NCBI RefSeq assembly: GCF_003595215.1
Contig: NZ_QYZP01000002.1
Span: forward strand, 496,001 to 560,000
Reading direction: 5' to 3'
Source of the DNA: Nesterenkonia natronophila
GTDB lineage: Bacteria > Actinomycetota > Actinomycetes > Actinomycetales > Micrococcaceae
DNA length: 64,000 nt
Below the pieces are notes generated by a model, which was not told the DNA's origin, searched no databases, and worked only from the letters and a program-made list of their open reading frames with translations. The position numbers were made by a program, and so were the translations under genes. Below, piece by piece: positions 38,546-47,115 of the stretch; within the stretch, counting starts at the first letter, position 1; the number at the start of each line of letters is the position of its first letter.

Positions 38546-40030
38546 ATGACGAATACACCGCACCTGATCAATGGCCAAGAGGTCATGCCCGCTGATTCCG
38601 CAACCGCTGAGGTGGAGAACCCCGCCACCGGAGAAATTCTGGGAAACGTCCCGCTCGCCTCCTCCGCTGAGGTCGACCAAGCGGTCGGCGCCGCGAAGGC
38701 CGCCTTCGCCTCCTGGAGATCTGTGTCCCTGTCCCGCCGGGTTCAGATTCTGTTCCGCTACCGGGAGCTGCTCAACGCTCGGAAGGACGAGCTGGCGGCC
38801 ATCATTACGCGTGAGCACGGCAAGGTGCATTCCGACGCTCTGGGTGAAGTGACTCGAGGCCTGGAGGTCGTCGAATTCGCCTGCAACGCCCCGCACCTGC
38901 TCAAAGGCTCAGCCACGCAGAACGCCTCGACCGGCGTGGATGTCCGCTCCGGCCGTCACCCGCTGGGGCCGGTGGCCGTCATCACTCCGTTCAACTTCCC
39001 GGCCATGGTGCCGATGTGGTTCACCCCCTTGGCCGTCGCTACCGGTAACACCGTGGTCATCAAGCCCAGTGAAAAAGACCCCAGCGCCGTGAACTGGCAG
39101 GCCGAACTCTGGAAAGAGGCAGGTCTGCCCGACGGTGTGGTCAATGTGCTCCACGGAGGCAAGGACGCGGTCAATGGCCTGCTCAACCACCCCGATATTG
39201 AAGCGGTCTCCTTCGTAGGCTCCACACCGGTAGCTCAGCATGTCTATGAGACCGGAACCGCTGCCGGAAAGCGCGTCCAAGCCTTGGGCGGAGCGAAGAA
39301 CCACATGCTGGTGCTGCCTGATGCCAACCTGGATCAGGCCGCCGACAGCGCTGTCTCGGCAGGCTATGGCTCTGCGGGAGAGCGCTGCATGGCCATATCC
39401 GTGGTGGTGGCCGTGGGCAATATCGCTGATGAATTGGTCGAGAAGATCGCAGAGCGGACCCGAGGGCTTACGATGCAGGGCGACAACCCTGACCTAGGTC
39501 CACTGATCTCCCGGGACCACCGGGACAAAGTCCGTGGTTACGTAGATGGCGCCGAAGCTGAAGGTGCCAAGCTTGTCGTCGACGGGCGCACATGGTCTGA
39601 GGCGGATAAGACCGACGCTGCCTTCTTGGGTCCGACCCTGCTGGATGGTGTGACTTCTGAGATGGCCGCCTACAAGGACGAGATCTTCGGCCCCGTGCTT
39701 TCGGTGGTTCGCGCTGAGAACTATGACGAGGCGCTGGAGCTGATCAACAGCAACCAATACGGCAACGGCACTGCCATTTTCACCCGCGACGGTGCGGCCG
39801 CCCGGCACTTTGAGATGGAGGTGCAGGTCGGCATGATCGGAGTCAACGTTCCGATTCCGGTTCCCATGGCTTACTACTCCTTCGGGGGTTGGAAGAACTC
39901 TTTGTTCGGTGATTCCCACGCTCACGGCGCAGAAGGGGTCAACTTCTACACCCGCGGCAAGGTGGTCACCTCCCGCTGGGGCGACCCCGCCGAAGGTGGG
40001 CTGGAACTGGGCTTCCCCCAGAACGACTGA
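38546..40030 (+). CDS. mmsA: CoA-acylating methylmalonate-semialdehyde dehydrogenase
   Basis: 494 aa aldehyde dehydrogenase. The catalytic cysteine C281 is in GSAGERCMAIS, the signature of the MMSDH branch that uses CoA and NAD instead of water; the ITPFNFPAMVPMWF cofactor loop also fits. It turns malonate semialdehyde into acetyl-CoA or methylmalonate semialdehyde into propionyl-CoA. The ATG at 38546 is preferred over a GTG six codons earlier. Next to a class III aminotransferase, it would complete beta-alanine or beta-aminoisobutyrate breakdown. Confidence 0.93.
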   Translation: MTNTPHLINGQEVMPADSATAEVENPATGEILGNVPLASSAEVDQAVGAAKAAFASWRSVSLSRRVQILFRYRELLNARKDELAAIITREHGKVHSDALGEVTRGLEVVEFACNAPHLLKGSATQNASTGVDVRSGRHPLGPVAVITPFNFPAMVPMWFTPLAVATGNTVVIKPSEKDPSAVNWQAELWKEAGLPDGVVNVLHGGKDAVNGLLNHPDIEAVSFVGSTPVAQHVYETGTAAGKRVQALGGAKNHMLVLPDANLDQAADSAVSAGYGSAGERCMAISVVVAVGNIADELVEKIAERTRGLTMQGDNPDLGPLISRDHRDKVRGYVDGAEAEGAKLVVDGRTWSEADKTDAAFLGPTLLDGVTSEMAAYKDEIFGPVLSVVRAENYDEALELINSNQYGNGTAIFTRDGAAARHFEMEVQVGMIGVNVPIPVPMAYYSFGGWKNSLFGDSHAHGAEGVNFYTRGKVVTSRWGDPAEGGLELGFPQND

Positions 40031-40075
40031 GCACGCCGTCACGGCAAGCACCAACTCTGTATGAAACGAGGCACT

Positions 40076-41464
40076 ATGAGCCAGACGGCTACTGAACAGA
40101 TCACGGACGGGCGCATCTCCGAGAGCCAAATGGAGGCTGGCCGCCGGGCCTACGAGCTGGACCGCAAGCACGTCTTCCACTCCTGGAGCGCACAGGAACA
40201 GATCGATCCCATGACCGTGGTCGATGCCGAAGGCTCGTGGATGTGGGACGGTGAGGGCAAGAAGGTGCTCGATCTCGCTTCCCAGCTGATCTTCACCAAC
40301 TTGGGCCACAAGCACCCCAAAGTGGTCGAAGCCGTCAAGCAGCAGGCTGAAGAGCTGTGCACCATTGCTCCGCAGCACGCCAACGGCGCCCGCTCTGAGG
40401 CCGCCCGGCTGATCACCGACCGGCTGGCCAATGATCTCAACCACGTGTTCTTCACCAATGGCGGGGCAGATGCCAACGAGCACGCTGTACGGATGGCCCG
40501 GTTGCACACCGGTCGGCACAAGGTGCTCTCGGCCTACCGGGCTTACCACGGTGGCACACATCTGGCGATCAACCTCACTGGTGACCCCAGGCGGTTTGCC
40601 TCAGACAGGGCCAGCGACGGCGTCGTGCACTTCTTCCCGGCCTACACGTACCGGTCCCACTTCGGATCGGAGACCGAGGAGCAGGAGACCGAGCGTGCGC
40701 TGAACCACCTGCGCGATGTGATGATGCTCGAGGGCACAGACCAGGTCGCCGCCATCGTCCTAGAGGCGATTCCCGGCACCGCCGGCATCTACGTGCCCCC
40801 TCCGGGATATATGGAAGGCGTACGAAAGCTGTGCGACGAGCATGGCATCATCATGATTCTCGATGAGGTCATGGCAGGATTCGGCAGGGCAGGAAAGTGG
40901 TTCGCCCACCAGCACTTTGATGTCGAACCGGATATCGTCACCTTCGCCAAGGGTGTGAATTCCGGTTATGTGCCGATGGGTGGGGTGGTGATGGACGACT
41001 CGATCTACGCCACCTTCGCCGACCGGGCATACCCCGGCGGGCTGACTTACTCCGGGCACCCCTTGGCTGCGGCAGCCGCAGTTGCCGCCATCGAGGCCAT
41101 GGAGAGTGAAGGCGTGCTCGAACACGTTCAACGGCTGAGTGAGGAAGTGTTTGGTCCCCGACTGGCCGAGATCAAGGCCAAGCACCCCTCCGTGGGTGAC
41201 GTTCGGGGGGTTGGAGCGTTCTGGGCGATTGAGCTGGTGCAGGACCGGGACACCAAGGAGCCCATCGCGCCATACGGGCAGACCGCCTCGGTCATGAAGG
41301 ACATCATGGCAGAGTGCCGGAGCAGGGGCGCTGTGCCGTTCATGAACATGAACCGCCTCCACATCTGCCCACCATTGAACATCACCCGCGAAGACCTGAA
41401 CTTCGGCCTGGATGTGGTGGACGAGGCCCTGAAGCTTGCAGACGATTTCGTCGACAGGAAGTGA
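40076..41464 (+). CDS. Class III aminotransferase, omega-amino-acid type
   Basis: 462 aa PLP enzyme. The PLP lysine is K292 in TFAKGVNSGYVPMGG, the aspartate of DEVMAGFGRAG holds the pyridine nitrogen, and the N-terminal GGADANEHAVRMAR loop binds phosphate. Likely reaction: transfer of a terminal amino group (beta-alanine, beta-aminoisobutyrate or GABA) to pyruvate or 2-oxoglutarate. The start at 40076 follows CGAGG; a start five codons earlier is possible. Between mmsA and a sodium symporter operon. Confidence 0.9.
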   Translation: MSQTATEQITDGRISESQMEAGRRAYELDRKHVFHSWSAQEQIDPMTVVDAEGSWMWDGEGKKVLDLASQLIFTNLGHKHPKVVEAVKQQAEELCTIAPQHANGARSEAARLITDRLANDLNHVFFTNGGADANEHAVRMARLHTGRHKVLSAYRAYHGGTHLAINLTGDPRRFASDRASDGVVHFFPAYTYRSHFGSETEEQETERALNHLRDVMMLEGTDQVAAIVLEAIPGTAGIYVPPPGYMEGVRKLCDEHGIIMILDEVMAGFGRAGKWFAHQHFDVEPDIVTFAKGVNSGYVPMGGVVMDDSIYATFADRAYPGGLTYSGHPLAAAAAVAAIEAMESEGVLEHVQRLSEEVFGPRLAEIKAKHPSVGDVRGVGAFWAIELVQDRDTKEPIAPYGQTASVMKDIMAECRSRGAVPFMNMNRLHICPPLNITREDLNFGLDVVDEALKLADDFVDRK

Positions 41465-41467
41465 GCC

Positions 41468-41653
41468 ATGTTTGGACTCCCGACGACTACGACCTTGATC
41501 ATCGGTGGTGTGATGGCGTTTTGGGTCATCTACACCCTGGTGTTCTACTTTTCGACGTCCAATTGGGCCGTTGAGGACGCCGACTACGCGCCTTCCTCTG
41601 AGGAGGATGATGCGGGCACGGTCTCGCCCCGAGCCGGAGGTGGTGATTCCTGA
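41468..41653 (+). CDS. 61-aa membrane microprotein before the symporter
   Basis: 61 aa with one membrane helix (about 9-30, TLIIGGVMAFWVIYTLVFYF) and an acidic tail. The stop overlaps the next start region, and it begins three bases behind the aminotransferase stop, so translation is tightly coupled. Small single-pass subunits are known beside some sodium:solute symporters; a role as an accessory subunit is inferred. Confidence 0.75.
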   Translation: MFGLPTTTTLIIGGVMAFWVIYTLVFYFSTSNWAVEDADYAPSSEEDDAGTVSPRAGGGDS

Positions 41654-43206
41654 TGAGTATGGAACTCGCTTTCCTGCTGCTCTACTTCGCTGCGGTCATC
41701 GCTATTGGCGTAGCAGTCAATCGCTCTACGGCGAAAGACCGTGCCGGGTACCTGCTCGGAGGCCGGAGACTGAACGCGGGTGTTACGGCCCTACGCCTGC
41801 AGAGCACCTCCATGTCCGGCTACATGTTCCTCGGAGCTGGTGGACTGGGTTATAGCCAGGGTTATTACGGCATGTGGTACGCGCTGGGCGACATCGGCGG
41901 CGGTGTTATCAACCTCTCCGTCATCGGTCGGCGGATGCGTAAGCTCTCCCACCTCCTGGGCTCCATCACCTCTATCGGGTACTTGGAGCACCGCTATCCC
42001 TCCAAGTGGACCCGCCTGGTGGCTGCGCCCATCGCGCTCTTCTGCATGTTCTTCTATGTGCTGGCACAGCTGCTGGCCGGAGGGCAGGGCCTGTCACTTG
42101 TAACGGGCTTGGACTTGAACATCGCGCTTGTCATTGCGATCGGCGTCATCCTGGCCTACACGTTCCTCGGCGGCTTCCTTGCAGTGGCGTACACGAACTT
42201 CCTGCAGTCGATCATTATGGTCATCGGCATGCTCTGGATCTTCATCGCCACCCTGCAGTACGTTGGCGGTTTCACCGCTGGCAACCAGGGACTGGCCGAC
42301 CTCAACGAGAACCTGCTCACCATGTGGGGTGCAGAAGGCCAGTACTTCGGCCAATGGGGTCTGATCCTCGGCGCTCTCCTGGTCTTCTCCATCGGCTACA
42401 TGGGTTGGCCGCATGTCAACGTCGGTCACATGTCTATGCGGCGGGCGTCTATTGCCCGCAGGGCCGGCTTGTACGCCACTGGATTCAATTTCCTGTTCAT
42501 CCCGGCCGCCTACATCATCGGCATGATGGGCCTGCTGATCGTACCGAATCTGGCTGACCCGGAGATGGCGATCTTTGAGGTCGCCAATACCGTGCTGCCG
42601 CCGTTCGCGGTTGGCTTGGTCATGGCGGCAATCATGGCTGCGATTATGTCCACAGCGGACTCACTGCTCCTGCAAACCGGCACCATTGCGTCCCAGGATC
42701 TGTGGCGTCGCTTCGTTCAGAAGGATCTGGGGGAGCGGAGTTCTGTAACGATCTCACGAGTCGCCATTGTGATCGTCGCGCTCATCGGCCTCAGCTTTGC
42801 GTTGATCCGCCCACCTGGCGTCTTCGATGTTGTCGTCTTCGCCACATCAGTACTCGGGTCGGCTTTCGTTCCTGTCTACGTATGCGCTGTCTGGTGGAAG
42901 CGTGCGAACACCCCAGGTGCGATTGTCTCCATGATCAGCGGCACGGTCGCGGCCATCACTGCTGAGCTGCTCAACACTGAAGACGGCATCGGCTTGGACG
43001 CCATGGTCTTCGGACTCAGCGCTTCGGTCATCACGCTTATCGTGGTGTCCCTGGCCACTCAGAAGTCCCACCCAGTACCGCCGCGGGTGCTTGCTGCGGT
43101 GGAGGAAACCATGAAGGTGGCACCCGCGCCAAAACGGCTACTGGTAGGGGAAGACCGCACCCTCTCAACCCAGCGGCCAGTCATTTCGAATGAAGAGGAC
43201 CGATGA
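41653..43206 (+). CDS. Sodium:solute symporter (SSS family)
   Basis: 517 aa with about 13 membrane helices. The LGGRRLNAGVTALRLQSTSMSG, GDIGGGVINL and SIGYLEHRYPS segments match the SSS (SLC5-type) family, as does the MAAIMAAIMSTADSLLLQ stretch with its sodium-site serine/aspartate. Substrate is probably the beta-amino acid or related compound broken down by the neighbouring enzymes. Coupled to the microprotein upstream and to the hypothetical gene downstream by a 4-bp ATGA overlap. Confidence 0.92.
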   Translation: MSMELAFLLLYFAAVIAIGVAVNRSTAKDRAGYLLGGRRLNAGVTALRLQSTSMSGYMFLGAGGLGYSQGYYGMWYALGDIGGGVINLSVIGRRMRKLSHLLGSITSIGYLEHRYPSKWTRLVAAPIALFCMFFYVLAQLLAGGQGLSLVTGLDLNIALVIAIGVILAYTFLGGFLAVAYTNFLQSIIMVIGMLWIFIATLQYVGGFTAGNQGLADLNENLLTMWGAEGQYFGQWGLILGALLVFSIGYMGWPHVNVGHMSMRRASIARRAGLYATGFNFLFIPAAYIIGMMGLLIVPNLADPEMAIFEVANTVLPPFAVGLVMAAIMAAIMSTADSLLLQTGTIASQDLWRRFVQKDLGERSSVTISRVAIVIVALIGLSFALIRPPGVFDVVVFATSVLGSAFVPVYVCAVWWKRANTPGAIVSMISGTVAAITAELLNTEDGIGLDAMVFGLSASVITLIVVSLATQKSHPVPPRVLAAVEETMKVAPAPKRLLVGEDRTLSTQRPVISNEEDR

Positions 43207-43757
43207 ACGCTGCTGAGATCGCCTCGGAAGCTGAGAGCTCCACTGGACTCGGGGAGAGCCCTAGAGTTGCGTGGCCGGTAGCGATCTCTGAGCAACAGGT
43301 CATGAAGTGGGTCCGGCGCAGGCTTCCCGGGGCTGAGCACGTCCGCACTGACCTGTACCACCACCCGATGCTCGGCGTCGCCTTCCAGTGGCGCCGCCCC
43401 TTGGCCCGGCCCATGCTCGCCCACGCTCTGGTTGACCTCGTGGGCGGGCGGGCCTATGCCACTGAGCATTGGGACAATGTGGACTTTGTGCCGATCGAAC
43501 AGGTGGGTGTCAGCAGCACCGTCAAACCCCCGGTACGCCAAGTCTCAGATGCTCAGGCCAAAGACACTGCCTGGCGGCTGGTGGACGGTGTAGTCTTGCG
43601 CCGCCGTCGGCTGGACTTCGCCGGGCGCATCGAAGCCCACCAGGACCCGGTTCTCTTCGGCAAGCCCAACTGGTGGGTGACCGGCACTTACAACAGCAGG
43701 AAATTCGAAGTCATCATAGATGCGCTCAACGGCAACCATTACGTGTTTGCTGCTTGA
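43203..43757 (+). CDS. Hypothetical protein, last gene of the symporter operon
   Basis: 184 aa, no membrane segment or signal peptide, no recognised family. The pattern HPMLGVAFQWRRPLARPML, a central KDTAWRLVDGVVLRRRR, and the C-terminal KPNWWVTGTYNSRKFEVIIDALNGNHYVF suggests an alpha/beta protein. Its ATGA overlap with the symporter stop points to a function tied to transport or catabolism; inference only. Confidence 0.75.
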   Translation: MNAAEIASEAESSTGLGESPRVAWPVAISEQQVMKWVRRRLPGAEHVRTDLYHHPMLGVAFQWRRPLARPMLAHALVDLVGGRAYATEHWDNVDFVPIEQVGVSSTVKPPVRQVSDAQAKDTAWRLVDGVVLRRRRLDFAGRIEAHQDPVLFGKPNWWVTGTYNSRKFEVIIDALNGNHYVFAA

Positions 43758-43809
43758 ACCGTCTCTGGGCCGTGGATCCTATCGTCAGGTAGACCGCCAA
43801 GGGGGGGGG

Positions 43810-44583
43810 TCAGTACGCCTCATTGGCTCCATGCTCCGCCTGCTCGGGGGTAAACCCCTCAAATATTAGCTGGTCGATGAGTCCCTGAAGAGAGAATGAC
43901 GCGTAGTCAAGGTAGGACTGGGCGGACAGTTCCGCCTGCTCGTACCAATCCACCCCTACGTTGTCCACGGCGTATTCGGCGTCGTCTCTGCTGAAGTCTT
44001 CGAACTCAAGCTGCTCGATGAGCCCCTGACGAGAAAACGAGGTGTAGTTCAGGTACGACTCAGCTGAAGACCGGGCGTTCCTCTGGCCCGAAGTTTCGTC
44101 AGGCTCAGCTGCCTCTTCCTCAGCCGTCCGCTCTTCGCGTTCCCGCTCCTCCTCGGCTTCTCGTTCTGCTTCTTCTTCCTCGGCTTGACGCTCTTCTTCG
44201 GCTTCTCGTTCTGCTTCTTCTTCAGCCTCCCTCTCGGCTTCAGCTTCACGTTCCGCCTCAGCAGCAGCCTCCTCCTCCTCGGCTTGCCTCTCGGCCTCAG
44301 CCTCTTCGTCTGCCTGTCGTTCGGCCTCTTCCTCCGCCTCTTGATCCTCTTGTGCCATCCGGTCCTCTTCAGCCTCGGAGGCACGTTCCTCAGCTCCCTC
44401 TGGGTCAACCACCTGGATGATGACGGCCAGCATCAGAAGGAGCGCGAACAAAGCAACGAGCCCGCCGCATCCGAGAGTGCTAATGCGGGCGACCAGCGGC
44501 CACCGCTTGAATCGCTGCCACAGAGACAGTCTCTCGGGGTCATTCCGTGTTGAGGCTGTCTGTGAATAGCTTGCCTCTGTCAT
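43810..44583 (-). CDS. Ltp-repeat membrane protein with long Glu-rich coiled coil
   Basis: 257 aa. One membrane helix (34-57) is followed by about 100 residues made almost only of Glu, Ala and Arg (61-160), expected to be a long coiled coil. Two Ltp (host cell surface-exposed lipoprotein) repeats end the protein: 168-209 and 214-256, each with the SYLxYxSFSxQGLIxQLxFExF pattern. Ltp repeats are known from the TP-J34 phage superinfection-exclusion lipoprotein and from many surface proteins. There is no lipobox; the N-terminus is cytoplasmic and the repeats probably extracellular. AGAGGG precedes the ATG. A run of nine G lies just past the stop. Confidence 0.85.
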   Translation of the reverse strand: MTEASYSQTASTRNDPERLSLWQRFKRWPLVARISTLGCGGLVALFALLLMLAVIIQVVDPEGAEERASEAEEDRMAQEDQEAEEEAERQADEEAEAERQAEEEEAAAEAEREAEAEREAEEEAEREAEEERQAEEEEAEREAEEEREREERTAEEEAAEPDETSGQRNARSSAESYLNYTSFSRQGLIEQLEFEDFSRDDAEYAVDNVGVDWYEQAELSAQSYLDYASFSLQGLIDQLIFEGFTPEQAEHGANEAY

Positions 44584-45054
44584 GATTCCCTCTCAAGGTG
44601 TAAGTGATCCCCACCGCGATCTGGTGACGATTCGTAGCGGCGTATGCCCGCTGCATCGCGCCTAGGTTTGGTGTTGGCTGGACCGTGCGTGCTGAGTTGC
44701 AGCAGTTGCCTCTGAAGTCGCCGGGCATCACCCGATTGGTGAACTGCCCGTTCAGCGCGTACGTGTAGACCTCCAAGCCCATAAAGACAAACGTAGGGGA
44801 GGGGTAGGACACGTAGTGGGTCGGGTGCTGTCGTCAGGCGTCTCACCGGACGGCGTGCCAGGGTCTGCAGACCAGCCCATTGGTGAGCCTGGTGGGGAGA
44901 TCCCCTGATGCCTGCGCCAGCAGAGAGTTATAGTCCCTGAGTGAGGCTATGTCCCTATATAAGAGGATCGGATTGCCGCTGAGGTAAAAGGCCAACGTGT
45001 AGCTGATCATGGGCTTTGACCCATCCTGAATCGGCATCGCGCCACCGGATGCTG
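44584..45054. other. Intergenic segment with decayed reading frames
   Basis: About 470 bp between the Ltp gene and the IS target duplication. Minus-strand frames of 63 aa (from an ATG near 45038 to 44843) and 90 aa (44812-44540, running into the Ltp gene) exist but match no family I know and their order suggests a frameshifted remnant. No tRNA or terminator is seen. Confidence 0.4.
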
Positions 45055-45069
45055 TGGCGGTGCGGGTGG
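45055..45069. repeat. Left 15-bp target-site duplication
   Basis: TGGCGGTGCGGGTGG is repeated exactly at 46491-46505, where it is the 3' end of tRNA-Ser(TGA) including CCA. The two copies directly abut the TGT and ACA ends of the insertion element between them. Confidence 0.85.
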
Positions 45070-45075
45070 TGTCTG

Positions 45076-45194
45076 GTTTCAGGAGATCGTTCACTGCTGT
45101 CTCGGGACATCGTTCACTGGGTGTTTCAGGACATGGTTCAGTGGGTCTCTCGAGACATCTTTCAGTAGCTGTTTCGGGTCATTGTTCATCTATG
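45076..45194 (+). repeat. Left IS array: five tandem ~24-bp repeats
   Basis: Copies start at 45076 (23 bp), 45099, 45123, 45147 and 45171 (24 bp each), sharing GTYTCRGGACATCGTTCA as rough consensus. The last copy runs into the transposase ATG. They resemble the inverted copies at the right end and are probably transposase-binding sites, which would also let the protein repress its own promoter. Confidence 0.8.
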
Positions 45195-46355
45195 ACCGAT
45201 ACCAATAAGAACCGTACGATCGTCTTGGCTGTTACCGACGGTGGACTGACCCCCAGCGAGGCTGCGAGGCGATTTCGTGTCTCGGTCCGCTGGGTCTACA
45301 CGCTCTTAGCCCGCTCCCGCCACGGCGGCCTGGAGGCGGTGGACCCACGCTCACGGGCACCGCATACTAATCCACGTGCCACAGACCCTGTCATCGTTGC
45401 GGCTGTGCTGGCCCTGCGGCAGAGCCTGATCTCTGAAGGCTTCGATGCCGGCCCGCAGTCGATTTGGGACCGGCTGCCCCCAGCGGGTCGACCCAGTGCC
45501 ACCACGATCTGGCGGATCCTCACACGAGCGTAGAAAATCACCCCGCAACCGCCGAAACGACCCCGCTCCTCCTGGCGCCGCTTTTAAGCGGCGGCACCGA
45601 ATGGGTGTTGGCAATCGGACTTCACCCACTGGCCCCTAGCCCAAGGCACCAATGTAGGGATTATCTCCTGGTGAGATGACCATTCCCGCAAACTCCTCAG
45701 CATCGGCGCTTACCCCAGAATCACCGGCCCGATCGTATTAGAAACCCTCATCACCACCATGAACCACTACGGGCCACCAGCAGCGACCCTGACCGATAAC
45801 AGGATGGTCTACACCACCCGGTTAGCCAGGCTCAAAGCCGGACGGAACACCCAATCTAACGGATTCGAACAACTACTGGCCGACCTCGGTATCTATCAAC
45901 GCTCCCCAGGCCACCCCGCCACCCAAGGCAAGATCGAACGGTTCCACCAGACCCTGAAAAGCTGGCTACACGCCGACGGGCTCACCGACACCATTGATGA
46001 GCTCAACACCCAACTGGCCACATTCACCATCATCTATAACACTCACCGCCCACACCGGGCCCTGGACAGACGCACCCCAGAAGCTGTCTACACCGGCACA
46101 CCCAAAGCCCAACCGGTCATCGAGATCGGCTCCACGCTCTGGAGAATCCGTTACGACAGGATCGACACCGCCGGGAAACTCACCCTTCGCTACGCCGGGA
46201 AACTCCGACACCTCGGCGTCGGTCGCCCTCACGCCGGCACCCGGGTCATCCTCCTCGCCCACGGCAACCACACCATGGTCATCGACCGCTCCACCGGCAC
46301 CATCATCGCCGAGCACACCCTCAACCCAGCCAAGAACTACCAACCCAAAAAATGA
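45192..46355 (+). pseudogene. IS481-type transposase with three in-frame stops
   Basis: 388 codons in one unbroken frame apart from TAG at 45531-45533, TAA at 45585-45587 and TGA at 45672-45674. The N-terminal helix-turn-helix (LTPSEAARRFRVSVRWVYTLLAR) and the catalytic domain are otherwise normal: first Asp in WQSDFTHW, second in TLTDN, Glu in QGKIERFHQ. All three stops lie between the DNA-binding and catalytic parts, so no full-length transposase can be made without readthrough. Confidence 0.9.
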
Positions 46356-46484
46356 ACGATGACGGGAGACACCCCGTGCACGATGACCCGGGACAGCACC
46401 CCAAAATAGTGCACGATGACCCGGGACATCCACACCCAAAAATAGAAAAAGTCCCGCGACATTCAATGAACAATGGCGCGGGAC
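46353..46484 (-). repeat. Right IS array: inverted copies of the end repeat
   Basis: TGAACGATGACGGGAGAC at 46353-46370, TGCACGATGACCCGGGACA at 46377-46395 and 46410-46428, and TGAACAATGGCGCGGGAC at 46467-46484 are inverted relatives of the left-end copies. A GTCCCGCGACATT just before the last copy forms a hairpin with it that could stop transcription out of the element. Confidence 0.75.
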
Positions 46485-46490
46485 CTCACA

Positions 46491-46579
46491 TGGCGGTGCG
46501 GGTGGGATTCGAACCCACGGTAGGGGTTGCCTACAACGGTTTTCAAGACCGTCACCTTCGGCCGCTCGGTCACCGCACC
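46491..46579 (-). tRNA. tRNA-Ser(TGA)
   Basis: Class II cloverleaf on the minus strand: acceptor GGTGCGG/CCGCACC, anticodon loop CTTGAAA (TGA, reads UCA), long variable arm, T-loop TTCGAAT, discriminator G at 46494 and encoded CCA at 46493-46491. The IS ends at the next base. Confidence 0.98.
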
Positions 46580-46669
46580 TGGACTACGTCCGGCAGATTA
46601 CTATACGCCAAACTGGTTGGGCGACTCTAACCGAATCGCGGGCGCTCGACACGTAGACTGGGCGGCACT

Positions 46670-47095
46670 ATGAAGCTGTTCAAAGGGCGTCGCCGAGCCA
46701 AGAAGATTGATCAGGAGCTCGGCAAGGGACTGTGGCGCCAGGCCCATGATCGGTACGTCCGCGGCTTGGACCGGTACCACCAGATACTTGACGGTGTCGA
46801 TGACGACGCCGTGTACAACCAGTTGGTACTCATAGGGGACCAACTTGCGGAGCAGCTTCCCCGAGTCTACGAACTGTGTCGGCGCGGAGAGCTGGAATTC
46901 CCCGCTACTGAAATGCAGATCCCGCAGGGGGCGCATGCGCTGCACTCTGGTTTGTCCCGGGCGGCCAACCACGTGGCGACTACCGCTGAGGCCGAGGCGA
47001 TGGTGCGCTTGAGCAACGGGCAGCTGGACGCGGTGCGCCACCGCGCGAGCCAGGTCCTTGACTCTCTAAGCGATGCAGAGTCAGTCTTCAAATAA
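46670..47095 (+). CDS. Hypothetical helical protein
   Basis: 141 aa, cytoplasmic, predicted mostly alpha-helical, with a basic N-terminus (FKGRRRAKK) and no recognised domain. The segment LGKGLWRQAHDRYVRGLDRYHQILDGVDDDAVYNQLVLIGDQLAEQLPRV suggests a helical bundle (reading only part of it). TAGACT ends ten bases before the ATG; no ribosome binding site is seen, so a near-leaderless start is likely. Ends 20 bp before the convergent DUF1275 gene. Confidence 0.75.
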   Translation: MKLFKGRRRAKKIDQELGKGLWRQAHDRYVRGLDRYHQILDGVDDDAVYNQLVLIGDQLAEQLPRVYELCRRGELEFPATEMQIPQGAHALHSGLSRAANHVATTAEAEAMVRLSNGQLDAVRHRASQVLDSLSDAESVFK

Positions 47096-47115
47096 ATCTT
47101 GAAAATCTCATATAA

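Larger units (their letters stand above)
45070..46490 (+). mobile_element. IS481-family insertion sequence, non-autonomous copy
   Basis: 1421 bp starting TGTCTGG and ending CTCACA, with related inverted ends (TGT..GGT..C..G..AT.GTTCA.TG on both sides). It is flanked by a perfect 15-bp duplication, within the 4-15 bp range known for IS481. It holds an IS481-type transposase frame with three premature stops. Each end carries several transposase-site-like repeats rather than one simple inverted repeat. The insertion lies exactly behind the CCA of tRNA-Ser(TGA), leaving the tRNA intact. Confidence 0.9.

Noticed and set aside
39494..40561. 355-codon minus-strand frame across mmsA and the aminotransferase
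   Set aside because: It spans the ends of two real genes and the gap between them and shows no known motif.
43801..43809. Run of nine G as a phase-variable tract
   Set aside because: It lies outside the Ltp coding frame, just past its stop, so slippage would not switch a protein.
44185..44553. Phe/Leu-rich 122-codon plus-strand frame resembling a membrane protein
   Set aside because: It is the complement of the Glu/Ala/Arg coiled-coil coding region; the hydrophobicity is a by-product of GAA/GAG codons on the other strand.
45055..46505. 15-bp direct repeat at the tRNA-Ser 3' end as attL/attR of an integrated island
   Set aside because: The interval holds only the IS481-like element, no integrase, and the repeats abut its TGT/ACA ends exactly, so a target-site duplication explains them better.
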